From positions 1-64,000 of the forward strand of contig NZ_JBIYSM020000015.1 of the NCBI RefSeq assembly GCF_044759095.2: a DNA stretch of 64,000 nucleotides. The letters run 5' to 3'. Below, piece by piece: positions 53,655-63,897 of this stretch. The stretch's first letter is position 1, and every line of letters begins with the position of its first letter. The stretch is from JBIYSM02 sp044759095 (lineage in GTDB: Bacteria; Bacillota; Bacilli; Brevibacillales; Brevibacillaceae). Made by a program: the position numbers and the translations under genes. A model generated the notes under the pieces. The model ran no database searches. It was not told the DNA's origin and saw only the letters and a program-made list of their open reading frames with translations.

Positions 53655-54293
53655 CTAGCGTGCTGCGGCAACCGCCTGAACAAACTCTTTTGCAGCATCC
53701 GTAACCTTTCGATAATCGCCATCCTTTTGCGCCGCTTTACTAATATAGCTGCCTACCCCAACGGCTACACACCCGGCTTGCAGCCATTCATGAACATTCT
53801 GGGGGGTAACTCCGCCTGTAGGTGCAATCGGGGCTTGTGATATGGGAGCGTTGATGGCTTTTACATACTGCGGTCCCACCACTTCAGCCGGGAACAACTT
53901 CACAATGTCTGCACCCGCTTCCAAACTTTCGATAATCTCTTTTGGAGTGAAAGCACCGCTTATGGTAATGGCTTGGTAGCGGTTCGCCATCTTAATCATG
54001 TCCGGATTTAGCTGCGGACTTACCAAAAGTTCGGCACCGGCCAAAATAGCCGCTCTGGCGGTTTCACCATCCAAAATCGTACCTGCGCCAATTAAAACAT
54101 CGCGATATTTTTGAGCTAATGTATGGATCACCTGTAGAGCATTCGGGACGCTCATCGTGATCTCCAGTACGTTAATTCCGCCCTCTATCGCAGCTTCCGC
54201 AACCGCCAGGGCTTCCTGCTCGCTGTCGGAACGAATAATGAGAACGATTCCGCTTTCATAAATTTTGTTAAGATTCTCCAGTTTTCTCCACAT
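53655..54293 (-). CDS. KDPG/KHG-type aldolase, second copy
   Basis: A 212-residue class I aldolase. Active-site residues are R21 (IIRSD), E44 (LEITMS) and the Schiff-base lysine K132 (ADIVKLFPA). It is clearly different in sequence from the 3.1-kb copy. Directly after an IclR regulator and before tctBAC, it should split a keto-deoxy acid derived from the imported substrate. Start 54293 follows GGAGG; longer frames overlap the regulator. Confidence 0.9.
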   Translation of the reverse strand: MWRKLENLNKIYESGIVLIIRSDSEQEALAVAEAAIEGGINVLEITMSVPNALQVIHTLAQKYRDVLIGAGTILDGETARAAILAGAELLVSPQLNPDMIKMANRYQAITISGAFTPKEIIESLEAGADIVKLFPAEVVGPQYVKAINAPISQAPIAPTGGVTPQNVHEWLQAGCVAVGVGSYISKAAQKDGDYRKVTDAAKEFVQAVAAAR

Positions 54294-54352
54294 AGTAAGT
54301 CCTCCACGCTGTTTTCTCTCTGGTAAAGACTTGCCGTTCACCACCATTGACA

Positions 54353-55147
54353 TTACTTATGATCCATATATAACCGGTCGCCACTGTATCCGAGTTGACG
54401 AGAAAGCTTCAACGCCGCTTCTTTGACTAATTTGACGATTAGCTCTTCGCGCTCGGGTGTCATACTGGAATACATGCTGGCAACACTAATCGAGGCAACC
54501 GGATGATTCGACTGGTCAAATATTGCGGAACCGATACAATACATCTCCACATTATCTTCGCGATTATCAATCGAGTAACCCCGTTCGCGTATTTCCTTCA
54601 TATCCTGCAAGATATCTGGCAAAGTTACTTTGGAATAAGGTGTTTTCCCTACAATTTCACCGTCACCTAAGATGTGCAGGATCTTGTCCGTTGGAAACGC
54701 TGCCAACAATGCTTTCCCAAGACCGGTGGTATGCATAAATCTTCGAGAGCCCAGTTTGGCTGTCGGGCGCATGACAGAGTAATTCTCCGCTTTATCCAAG
54801 TAAACAATTTTGCCTTTGTCTTCGATCCCCAGAAAAGCTGTACTGCCGGTCTGTCTATTTAGATCTTCCAGATAAGGCCTTGCCAGCTGCGGAATTCCCA
54901 AGTTGGAAAGATACGCACTGCCTACTTCAAAGACACCCAATCCGATCCGATACGTTTTTAATCGAGCGTCATCCATCTCGATAAAACCTTTATGGAGCAA
55001 GGTCTGCACCAATTCAAAACCACTGCTTTTCGGGAGGCCTAACCCGGTACAGATCTCATTCAGTGTTAAGGAAGAACTGCTCTTGGCAAGTAAAAACAAA
55101 AGATCTACGACCCTCTCGGCCGATTTATTCATACGAAATTTTTCCAT
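54353..55147 (-). CDS. IclR-family transcriptional regulator
   Basis: A 264-residue regulator. The N-terminal winged helix has LTLNEICTGLGLPKSSGFELVQTLLHKGFIE. The C-terminal effector domain contains RRFMHTTGLGKALLAAFP and ISVASMYSSMTPEREE. Strong AAAAGGAG site. It heads the operon IclR-aldolase-tctBAC. Two identical 16-bp palindromes, one before it and one before the divergent kinase, are its likely binding sites. Confidence 0.92.
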   Translation of the reverse strand: MEKFRMNKSAERVVDLLFLLAKSSSSLTLNEICTGLGLPKSSGFELVQTLLHKGFIEMDDARLKTYRIGLGVFEVGSAYLSNLGIPQLARPYLEDLNRQTGSTAFLGIEDKGKIVYLDKAENYSVMRPTAKLGSRRFMHTTGLGKALLAAFPTDKILHILGDGEIVGKTPYSKVTLPDILQDMKEIRERGYSIDNREDNVEMYCIGSAIFDQSNHPVASISVASMYSSMTPEREELIVKLVKEAALKLSRQLGYSGDRLYMDHK

Positions 55148-55180
55148 AAAATCTCCTTTTCAAATTCACCCTCAACTGAA

Positions 55181-55196
55181 GTTCACATATGCGAAC
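55181..55196. promoter_or_regulatory. IclR operator, copy 1
   Basis: GTTCACATATGCGAAC, palindromic except for one A/G pair. It lies 34 bases upstream of the IclR start and recurs identically at 55395-55410. The 315-bp gap 55148-55462 between the divergent genes contains these sites and AT-rich sequence, and no gene. Confidence 0.75.
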
Positions 55197-55394
55197 TAAT
55201 TTCGCTATTTAGAATTTCAAAATCATTATAAAAATAAATGCCGCTCAAATTCAATATCCCTCAGATAAAATTTTTAAAATATTTCTTCTGGCAAATCATG
55301 CACATTTTGTATAAACGCTATTTGTAAAAACAGGATTGAAATACTTTTGGAATCGTTATACGCTAGATAAAGAAAATTCGTAAATATGAATACA

Positions 55395-55410
55395 GTTCAC
55401 ATATGCGAAC
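55395..55410. promoter_or_regulatory. IclR operator, copy 2
   Basis: Exact copy of the 16-bp site at 55181-55196, here 52 bases upstream of the P-loop kinase start. The two copies are 214 bases apart and flank the divergent promoters. Confidence 0.75.
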
Positions 55411-55462
55411 AAAAAAAGAAACGGCACTTATTGGCACCGCTTCATTCTAGGGGGAACGCAAC

Positions 55463-56032
55463 ATGAAGCCTGTCGTCATTTTTTTGATTGGTCCCGCTGG
55501 ATCGGGAAAATCTACGATCGGGAAACTGATCGCTTCCAAGTATCATTTTTGTTACCTCGACAAAGATATGGTTTGCAACAAATTTACCGGTCTCTTACTG
55601 GAATCAAACGGGTATTCCCCTCATGAGCGGGATGGTTGCACGTTTTACAGCGATGTCATTATGGATCTTGAATACCAAACCTTGCTGGATATCGCCAATG
55701 ACAACCTCAAGCTCGGCACGTCCGTCATATTGGATGCGCCTTTCCTTGGCTACTTTTCAAACCGGAACTATATTCAAGAGCTACAGGAAAAATATGGCTG
55801 GCAAAACGTCAAACCGTTCGTTCTGCAAGTCACGGTTGATTTTTCCGTATTGAAAGAAAGATTGTCCGCCCGCGCGCTTGATCGAGACGCCTGGAAATTC
55901 CGCAATTGGGATACGTTTGTGCAAAGTATTCAAGAAAAGCAGTGTTTATGGGAAGGTATTGATATCGTACAGTTTGACAATAGCGCTGATACGGTAGATG
56001 TGGAAAAGCTATTTCAAACGTTGCCGTTTTAA
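55463..56032 (+). CDS. P-loop kinase (AAA_33/gluconokinase-like), substrate unknown
   Basis: A 189-residue small kinase. Walker A is GPAGSGKST at 10-18, near DKDMVCNK. VILDAPFLGYFSN follows in the place of a substrate-binding strand, and RLSARALDRDAWKF resembles the lid of GntK/chloramphenicol-phosphotransferase-like kinases. It is transcribed divergently from IclR-aldolase-tctBAC and shares its operator. A role in phosphorylating the imported acid or its keto-deoxy product is possible. It could also act on an unrelated small molecule. Confidence 0.75.
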   Translation: MKPVVIFLIGPAGSGKSTIGKLIASKYHFCYLDKDMVCNKFTGLLLESNGYSPHERDGCTFYSDVIMDLEYQTLLDIANDNLKLGTSVILDAPFLGYFSNRNYIQELQEKYGWQNVKPFVLQVTVDFSVLKERLSARALDRDAWKFRNWDTFVQSIQEKQCLWEGIDIVQFDNSADTVDVEKLFQTLPF

Positions 56033-56213
56033 ACTTTTGCGGAAGGGGAGTGGTCAATCAACCCTCCCCCCTTGTTCTGCAAGGGATTTCGGCTTCCAAT
56101 CAGCAAGAAAGCCGAGCAGAAATCAGGACAAATGCCTGCATCTGCATCGGCTTTTATACAGTGATTGGTGTTTTGACGCGTTACAGCCTCCGTAACTGGG
56201 GGGATTGCCTGGT

Positions 56214-57218
56214 TTAACGGAGCAAAAAGCCTTCTGACAGCGCGTCACTTGGATCCACGACAAACTGGTGCAGCCCGGTGATGAATGCTTTTCCCTCGAT
56301 CACAGGAATGATTGCCGTGTAATCGCCAACCCTGGTCGTCTCCGCCACCGTACCGATGAACTGGCTGCCAACGATACCTTCATGGACAAACGGCTCTCCC
56401 ACCTGATATTGACCGCGCGCAAACAACGTGGCCAGCCTCGCTGCCGTACCGGTCCCGCAGGGTGATCGGTCCACCTGCTTGTCGGCAAAAATTGTCACGT
56501 TGCGCAGGTGGGAATTTTCCTTTTTCGGCTCGTCGGAAATGATGACGCCGTAAATGCCGGCAAGCTCCGGTTCCAGCGGATGGAGCACCTGCAGCTTCGC
56601 TTCGACCTGTTCCTTGATCAACCCTCCCCATCGCTGGAGATCGGGCAGCTGATCGATCTCCACCCGAACGCCGAGATCCCGGGCCTGCACGACGGTATAA
56701 AAAGCCCCGCCAAACGCGATGTCCACCAAAAACGTGCGGCCTCCGATCTCGATTTGCACATCCCGGGCGTAGACGAAAGACGGCACATTTTCAAAGGAAA
56801 CAGACTTCACTTCGGTTCCCTCCACATGGGCACGCGCGATAATCTTGCCTGCCGGACTGTCAATGACGATCTTTTGCTGCTGCCCGTTCACCTGCAGCAT
56901 CCCGGTCTCGATCGCAGCCGTGACGACGGCGATGATGCCGTGACCGCACATGGTGCTGAACCCTTCGTTGTGCATAAACAGCACACCGAACGATGCATCC
57001 TCGCTTACCGGCGGCGTGATGACGCAGCCGTACATGCCATGGTGCCCCCGCGGTTCGTACATGAGCACGCGGCGGATATGATCCAGATGCTCACGGAAGT
57101 AGCGTCTGCGCTCAAGGATCGTCGTTCCCTTCAGGGGCGGGATTCCCCCGGTGATGATCCGCAGCGGCTCCCCGCCGGCATGGGCATCGATCGTGGTGTA
57201 AAGCTGCTTGATTTTCAT
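56214..57218 (-). CDS. Proline racemase/hydroxyproline epimerase family protein (second copy)
   Basis: A 334-residue PLP-independent racemase-fold protein. Both catalytic cysteines are present: C91 in STMCGHG and C254 in DRSPCGTGT. This excludes the trans-3-hydroxyproline dehydratase type, in which the second is threonine. It is the last gene of the hydroxyproline-type operon, whose third gene is a 341-residue relative. The two may act on different isomers. Start follows AAAGGGAGG. Confidence 0.88.
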   Translation of the reverse strand: MKIKQLYTTIDAHAGGEPLRIITGGIPPLKGTTILERRRYFREHLDHIRRVLMYEPRGHHGMYGCVITPPVSEDASFGVLFMHNEGFSTMCGHGIIAVVTAAIETGMLQVNGQQQKIVIDSPAGKIIARAHVEGTEVKSVSFENVPSFVYARDVQIEIGGRTFLVDIAFGGAFYTVVQARDLGVRVEIDQLPDLQRWGGLIKEQVEAKLQVLHPLEPELAGIYGVIISDEPKKENSHLRNVTIFADKQVDRSPCGTGTAARLATLFARGQYQVGEPFVHEGIVGSQFIGTVAETTRVGDYTAIIPVIEGKAFITGLHQFVVDPSDALSEGFLLR

Positions 57219-57247
57219 GACTTCCTCCCTTTCTGCCGACGCCTCTC

Positions 57248-58687
57248 TTACCAGGCGTATTTGATCGCGCAGGTTTTCACAGCACTGTAGAAATCAAGAG
57301 CAGCCTGTCCCTGCTCCCGGGTATGGGAGCTGGACAGCTTCATCCCGCCGAATGGCGCCTGGTATTCCACCCCTGCCGTCTCTTGATTGACGCGGACCAT
57401 ACCGGCCTCTGCCACATCAAGGAACCGATGGGCGCTGGCCAGATCGCGCGTAAACAGGGATGCGCTCAACCCGTACACGGTCCGGTTGCACAGCTCCACC
57501 GCCTCGTCAAATCCATCCGCCTGAAGCAATACGGCCAAAGGTCCAAACACTTCCTCTTGAACCAGCGGATGTCCGGCTTCCACTCCTTCCACTACCGTCG
57601 GGCGGATGTAATAGCCTTCGTCGGCAGCGTCCGCCTCAGGGCTTTGGGCCACCACTCGCGCGTGATTGCTGGCGATCGCCATATACTTGCCCACCTTTTC
57701 ATACTGTTCGGCGGATGCCACCGGACCCAAATAGACCTCCGGATCGAGAGCTGCACCCACCCGACAAGCGGCGATGGCTGCCTGCAGCCGCTCCACGAAC
57801 GGCTGGTAAATGGCTCTCTCTACGATGATCCGGCTGGTCGCCGTGCATTTTTGTCCGGCCGAGCGGAAAGCCCCGCTCAAAATGGCGGGAACCGTTTTGT
57901 CCAGATCGGCGTCGCTCAGGATGACGGCCGCATTTTTTCCGCCCATTTCCGTCTGGTATTTGATGTTTCGGCTTGCACAGGCGATGGCGATCTGTCTGCC
58001 GGTAGCGGATGAACCGGTAAAGCTGACGGCGTCCACCACAGCTTCTTCAATAAGTGCGGTGCCGATCTCACGACCTTTGCCGATCACCAGATTGAGAACA
58101 CCGGCCGGCAGCCTCGTCTCCGCAAAAATCTCCGCGAGCCGCGTGGCCGTCAGCGAGGCGTTTTCCGCCGGCTTCCAAATGACGGTGTTTCCGCAGATCA
58201 GGGCAGGCGCGATTTTCCAGATGGGAATTGCCACCGGGAAGTTCCACGGCGTGATGACTGCCACGACTCCCAGCGGGACACGTCTGCTGTACTGGAGCAC
58301 GTTCGTGTCGGCAGAGGGGATCAGATTACCGTTGGCGCGTACACCTTCGCCCGCATAGTAGCGCAAAAGGCTGACACCGCGCGCCACTTCCCCCCGCATC
58401 TCGCCGATTTGTTTTCCCATTTCGCGGCTGGCCAGCCTGGCCAGTTCTTCCGCTTGCGCTTCCAGTGCCGCAGCCATCTGGTACAGGATCTCGCCTCTGG
58501 CTGCTCCGGTCAGCTGCGACCATTGCTTTTGGGCCGCGCGGGCTGCCTGTTCCGCCTGGAAGATGTGGGACGGCTGGGAAAACCGCAGCACGCCCACCTC
58601 CTCCGCCGTACGTGACGGATTCGTTACGACCGATTCGCCTCCTGCCGGAGTAATCCACTCGCCGCCGATCCAGTTTTTGCTCTGCAT
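57248..58687 (-). CDS. 2-oxoglutarate semialdehyde dehydrogenase-type ALDH
   Basis: A 479-residue aldehyde dehydrogenase. It has TPWNFPVAIPIWKIAPAL, E247 in QTEMGGKN, catalytic C281 in SAGQKCTATS, and QEEVFGPLAVL. By operon context it should oxidise 2-oxoglutarate semialdehyde, the last step of hydroxyproline breakdown to 2-oxoglutarate. The same enzyme class also serves sugar-acid pathways. Start behind AGGAGG. Confidence 0.9.
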   Translation of the reverse strand: MQSKNWIGGEWITPAGGESVVTNPSRTAEEVGVLRFSQPSHIFQAEQAARAAQKQWSQLTGAARGEILYQMAAALEAQAEELARLASREMGKQIGEMRGEVARGVSLLRYYAGEGVRANGNLIPSADTNVLQYSRRVPLGVVAVITPWNFPVAIPIWKIAPALICGNTVIWKPAENASLTATRLAEIFAETRLPAGVLNLVIGKGREIGTALIEEAVVDAVSFTGSSATGRQIAIACASRNIKYQTEMGGKNAAVILSDADLDKTVPAILSGAFRSAGQKCTATSRIIVERAIYQPFVERLQAAIAACRVGAALDPEVYLGPVASAEQYEKVGKYMAIASNHARVVAQSPEADAADEGYYIRPTVVEGVEAGHPLVQEEVFGPLAVLLQADGFDEAVELCNRTVYGLSASLFTRDLASAHRFLDVAEAGMVRVNQETAGVEYQAPFGGMKLSSSHTREQGQAALDFYSAVKTCAIKYAW

Positions 58688-58701
58688 CCTGCCTGGCCTC
58701 C

Positions 58702-59586
58702 TTATCGTCCGCTGACTGCGCCCACCGCGAAGTCAAACGCCTTTTTGATGCCCTCATAGTACTCCTGCGGTAGCGGCAGGCGCGGCGGACGGGTCGGCCC
58801 TACCGGGAATCCGGCCAGATCCATCATGTACTTGATCGACTGGACCAACTGCGGACTGGCGTCGTAATGGAAGAGCGGCAGCAGGCGACGGTACATGGCC
58901 TGCGCTTCCTGGAGTTTTCCTGCGCGTGCCAGCTTGAACAGCTCCACGCCTTCTTTCGGCAGCGCATTTGGCACGCCGGCGATCCAGCCTGTGGCTCCGA
59001 TCAGTCCGCCCTCCATCACCAGGTCGTCCACACCGACCATTACTTCCAGATCGGTTTGGGCCAGGATATCCTGCATCCGGCGGACGTCACCGGAAAATTC
59101 TTTGACAGCGACCACGTTTTCCAGCTTCGACAGCTGCGCCAGCACATCGGGTGTCAGATCGATCTTGTAATCGTGCGGGTTGTTGTAGGCAATGATCGGC
59201 AGACCTACCGTGTTGAGCGCTTCGTAGTGAGCAAACACCTCATGCAGAAGGGGATTGTAGTTGATCGGCGGCAGGGCCATCACGCCCGCTGCCCCCGCGT
59301 CCTTGGAAAACTGGACCCATTCCACGGCCTGGCGGGTCGAAGGTGCGGCAGATCCGACCACGACAGGCACCCGTCCTTTTGCGGCGGCAATCACGGTCCT
59401 GATCACGTTGGCCCGCTCCTCAACGGTCATCGTGGCGTACTCGCCGAGCGAACCGGATGGGACCAGGCCGTCCACTCCCTCCTGGATCAACCAGTCGCAC
59501 AGCTCGGTCAGCCGGTTGTAATCCACCTCATAATCCTTGGTAAACGGGGTGACAATCGCCACGTACACTCCTTCAAATCGTGCCAT
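58702..59586 (-). CDS. DHDPS-family lyase, probable pyrroline-4-hydroxy-2-carboxylate deaminase
   Basis: A 294-residue DapA-fold enzyme. The Schiff-base lysine is K162 (VAVKEFSGD), the active-site tyrosine Y134 (IIAYNNP), and the substrate loop PSGSLGEYATM. In hydroxyproline operons this family deaminates the pyrroline intermediate to 2-oxoglutarate semialdehyde, which fits the ALDH next to it. Keto-deoxyglucarate dehydratase is an alternative by sequence alone. ATG 59586 follows GAGGAG. Confidence 0.87.
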   Translation of the reverse strand: MARFEGVYVAIVTPFTKDYEVDYNRLTELCDWLIQEGVDGLVPSGSLGEYATMTVEERANVIRTVIAAAKGRVPVVVGSAAPSTRQAVEWVQFSKDAGAAGVMALPPINYNPLLHEVFAHYEALNTVGLPIIAYNNPHDYKIDLTPDVLAQLSKLENVVAVKEFSGDVRRMQDILAQTDLEVMVGVDDLVMEGGLIGATGWIAGVPNALPKEGVELFKLARAGKLQEAQAMYRRLLPLFHYDASPQLVQSIKYMMDLAGFPVGPTRPPRLPLPQEYYEGIKKAFDFAVGAVSGR

Positions 59587-59619
59587 TCCTCTCAATCTCC
59601 TCTCTATGATTTGTTCCTG

Positions 59620-60645
59620 TTAATGATCCTCAGCCGGCGGGATGAGCAAAAAGCCCGCCGCCAGCTCGTCATCCGGATTGTAAAAAAACGTATGCTTGCC
59701 CATCAGCCAGGCGGATCCGGCAATCCGGGTCACCACGGCAGGCAGGCCGCCTTCTTCCGTCACCTCAAGCACCTCGCCCGCAAACAGCGATCCGACGATA
59801 CTTTCATGCACAAACTGCTCGCCGATCCCGATCTCACCTTTGGCATACATGGTTGCCAGCTTGGCCGACGTGCCCGTGCCGCAGGGAGAGCGGTCAATGC
59901 CTCCGGGCGGGACCACCACGGTGTTTTTCACATGGGCATCCGGATGGGTGGGCGCAGTATAGAACTCCACATGCGTGAGTCCACGGATAAACGGCTTTTC
60001 CGGATGGACAACCTCCACCGCTTGATTGATCGCCTTGCGGATGCGCACCGCCGTCTCCACTATGGCGGAAGCGTTGGACGGCTCCAGCGATAGCCCCAGC
60101 TTGCGGGCATCGGTAATCGCGTAAAAGTTGCCGCCATAGGCGATGTCGCAACGGACAGCTCCCAGCCCTTCCACCTCTACCGTGACATCCTGCTTGTAGA
60201 GGAACGCAGGTATGTTGCGGAAGGAAACCTGCCTGACCTTCCCATCAGCGACTGTGATCTCCGCTTCCACCAGCCCGGCCGGTGTATCCAGCTTGATCAT
60301 GGTGATCGGCTCGGTTACCGGAATCATCCCTGTCTCTGCCAGCGCCGTGCAAAAACCGATTGTGTCATGGCCGCACATGGGCAGATAGCCGCCTGTTTCG
60401 ATGTAGATGACTCCCACATCCGCTTCCGGATGGCAAGGATCCACCATCAGGGTACCCGACATCACATCGTGGCCCCGCGGCTCGAACATCAGGAGCGTGC
60501 GTATCCAATCGTACTCCTGTTTCATATGGAGCATTTTCTCCGCCATCGTCCTGCCCTCCAGCTTGGGCAGTCCACTGATCACCGTGCGGGTGGGATTTCC
60601 TCCGGTGTGGGTATCGACGGTGGTAAACACCCTGCTCGCTTTCAT
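59620..60645 (-). CDS. 4-hydroxyproline epimerase / proline racemase family protein (first copy)
   Basis: A 341-residue protein with both catalytic cysteines: C91 in LPMCGHDT and C255 in DRSPCGTGT. Expected reaction: trans-4-hydroxy-L-proline to cis-4-hydroxy-D-proline, the substrate of the FAD oxidase encoded immediately upstream, whose stop overlaps this start (ATGA). Start behind AAAGGGTG. Confidence 0.9.
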   Translation of the reverse strand: MKASRVFTTVDTHTGGNPTRTVISGLPKLEGRTMAEKMLHMKQEYDWIRTLLMFEPRGHDVMSGTLMVDPCHPEADVGVIYIETGGYLPMCGHDTIGFCTALAETGMIPVTEPITMIKLDTPAGLVEAEITVADGKVRQVSFRNIPAFLYKQDVTVEVEGLGAVRCDIAYGGNFYAITDARKLGLSLEPSNASAIVETAVRIRKAINQAVEVVHPEKPFIRGLTHVEFYTAPTHPDAHVKNTVVVPPGGIDRSPCGTGTSAKLATMYAKGEIGIGEQFVHESIVGSLFAGEVLEVTEEGGLPAVVTRIAGSAWLMGKHTFFYNPDDELAAGFLLIPPAEDH

Positions 60646-61835
60646 CTGTGCAACACCCTTTCTTTTGTAAACCGATCATGGCGGAGCGGCTCAAGCGGGA
60701 TGATTGTCTCCGCCTGGTCCGTCAGCATTTCTGCTACCACTTTTCCCGTGACGGCCGCCAGACTGATGCCGTCCCCCTCGTGTCCGGCCGCAATGAAATA
60801 CCCGGGGACTTCCTCCACGCGGGAGACGATCGGCAGGTGATCCTCCGTCCACGGCCTCAATCCGCAATAGGTGCGAATTATCGTGAAATCGGCGATCTTC
60901 GGATAGAATCGGAGGGCGCGTCGGGCCATGCAGCGGACGACATCGAGATCGACCCGTGTGTCAAATCCGACGAACTGGCGGCTGGACCCGATCAGGAAAT
61001 TCTGGCTCTCCGTCGGCTCGAACACGAGCGCTACGCCGTACTTCTCCGTCTCCGCATCCACCTGCCGCTGACCGCCAAACTTGGAGATCAGATAGCCGAA
61101 CTCCATCACCTTTCGCAATCCGACCGGCATCTGCCGGGATGCGACAATCAGGTGCCCTTTTCGCGGTACAATCGGGATCTCGAGTCCCACCATCCGCCCG
61201 ATGGCAGGCGCCCAAACACCTGCGGCGTTGATCACCTGCCTGGCCGTCATGCTGCCCCGGTTCGTCTCGATGTGAAACGCTCCACTCGCCTGATCCCGCC
61301 GCATGGTTTTTACCTCTGTCCGCAGCAGGACGCGGGCTCCATGCTTCTTGGCCCCCTCAAACAGGGCAAAGGTAAGCAAGTACGGGTTGACCGTCGAATC
61401 CGTGGCGCACTCCAGCCCCCCCAACAGGTCGTCGGCAAAATAAGGAGATTCCTGCCGGATGTCCGAGCGGTCCAGCATCCGGAACGCAAGACCCGCTTCC
61501 TTTTGCCGCCTGACCCACTCCTGTGCCGCCTCCATCTCCGCTTCCGTCTCGCAGACCAGGATGCTGCCCGGCGCGCGGTACTCGAAGGGATGGTCGAGTT
61601 CCCGGCTAAGCTCGTCGACCAGCATCTGGCTCTTCAGGGACATTTGGCTGTCAAAGCCGGGGTCCTTGTCGATTGCCAAAATGTTGCCGTCACAGCGGGA
61701 GGACGTTCCCGAAGCCAGCTCGCCGCGTTCCACCACCGTCACATCAAAGCCGGCCTTGGCCGCGTAATAGGCGATGGCACCGCCAATGATCCCTCCGCCA
61801 ATGACGACGACTTGCGCATGCGTTTGTTCAGTCAT
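60642..61835 (-). CDS. FAD-dependent D-amino-acid (D-hydroxyproline) oxidase
   Basis: A 397-residue DAO-family flavoprotein. The FAD-binding start is VVVIGGGIIGGAIAYYAAKAG, with ERGELASGTSSRCDGN after it. The C-terminal RTYCGLRPWTEDHLPIV and GHEGDGISLAAVTGKVVAE resemble glycine oxidase and D-hydroxyproline dehydrogenase HypO. It oxidises cis-4-hydroxy-D-proline to the pyrroline. Start 61835 follows GAGGAGAG. It is the first gene after the sigma-54 promoter. Confidence 0.88.
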   Translation of the reverse strand: MTEQTHAQVVVIGGGIIGGAIAYYAAKAGFDVTVVERGELASGTSSRCDGNILAIDKDPGFDSQMSLKSQMLVDELSRELDHPFEYRAPGSILVCETEAEMEAAQEWVRRQKEAGLAFRMLDRSDIRQESPYFADDLLGGLECATDSTVNPYLLTFALFEGAKKHGARVLLRTEVKTMRRDQASGAFHIETNRGSMTARQVINAAGVWAPAIGRMVGLEIPIVPRKGHLIVASRQMPVGLRKVMEFGYLISKFGGQRQVDAETEKYGVALVFEPTESQNFLIGSSRQFVGFDTRVDLDVVRCMARRALRFYPKIADFTIIRTYCGLRPWTEDHLPIVSRVEEVPGYFIAAGHEGDGISLAAVTGKVVAEMLTDQAETIIPLEPLRHDRFTKERVLHR

Positions 61836-61887
61836 GGGCTGACTCTCCTCAACTGCGAAGTAGTGAATGTTCACGCCATTTTCTTTT

Positions 61888-61903
61888 TGCAAGAGGTGTG
61901 CCA
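61888..61903 (-). promoter_or_regulatory. Sigma-54 promoter of the hydroxyproline operon
   Basis: On the minus strand TGGCACACCTCTTGCA matches the -24/-12 consensus TGGCAC-N5-TTGCA exactly. It lies about 53 bases upstream of the oxidase start. A sigma-54 activator gene is divergent from it. Confidence 0.88.
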
Positions 61904-61984
61904 GTGGAAAAAAACGTGGTCAACATCTTTTTCTGTCTACATTCTTTTACAACTGAAACAACAAGTGTATAATAATTAAGAAAA

Positions 61985-62012
61985 TGTTTACTATTCTTTA
62001 CACTCTGTAAAC
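61985..62012. promoter_or_regulatory. Palindromes between the sigma-54 activator and its operon
   Basis: TTTACA (61997-62002), CTC and TGTAAA (62006-62011) form a perfect palindrome. An outer pair TGTTTAC (61985-61991) and GTAAACA (62007-62013) shares the same half-site. They lie about 100 bases upstream of the sigma-54 promoter, where an activator of this class binds. They also overlap the region expected for the activator's own promoter. Confidence 0.5.
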
Positions 62013-62026
62013 AAGGACTGATCTGC

Positions 62027-63622
<1,596 letters not shown>

Positions 63623-63695
63623 AGAAGATCCTGTTTCACTCCAACATCGAGAGACATTGAACTCCCTCTTTTTCTTCGTTTTCTCGGCAAACCCA

Positions 63696-63820
63696 TTATC
63701 CCTTGGTCCCTATCCCCGGAAGAAATTCACCTTGATTTTTCGCCAGCACCTGAATAATTTCAGGCAATTCCGTCTGCGCCTGGGCGGCAACACTTCAGAC
63801 AAAATTCGAATCAATTCCAT
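63696..63820 (-). pseudogene. Short frame with strong ribosome binding site, apparently frameshifted
   Basis: GAGGAGG precedes an ATG at 63820 that opens MELIRILSE. In this frame the reading turns strongly basic (PPRRRRNCLK) and stops at 63710 after 36 residues. One frame over, from the same point, the sequence reads VAAQAQTELPEIIQVLAKNQ and stops at 63696, which looks more protein-like. A one-base change in the gene or an assembly error would join the parts into about 40 residues. I do not recognise the product. Confidence 0.35.
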
Positions 63821-63848
63821 CTTGATTCCTCCTCTGTCTTCCGGAATT

Positions 63849-63877
63849 GACCAGGGACGTTGCACGAGTCCCTGGTC
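63849..63877. repeat. Perfect 10-bp inverted repeat
   Basis: GACCAGGGAC (63849-63858) pairs with GTCCCTGGTC (63868-63877) around a nine-base loop. No T-run follows on either strand, so it is not a normal terminator. It lies in the leader of the short minus-strand frame. Between 63623 and 64000 I see this hairpin, the short frame and a sigma-54-like site, and no longer gene. Confidence 0.6.
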
Positions 63878-63897
63878 TCATTGCTTCTGCGTAAAAA

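Noticed and set aside
56036..56080. AAGGGGAG/CTCCCCCCTT as terminator of the P-loop kinase gene
   Set aside because: The stem is short with a 13-base loop and no T-run follows; not strong enough to list.
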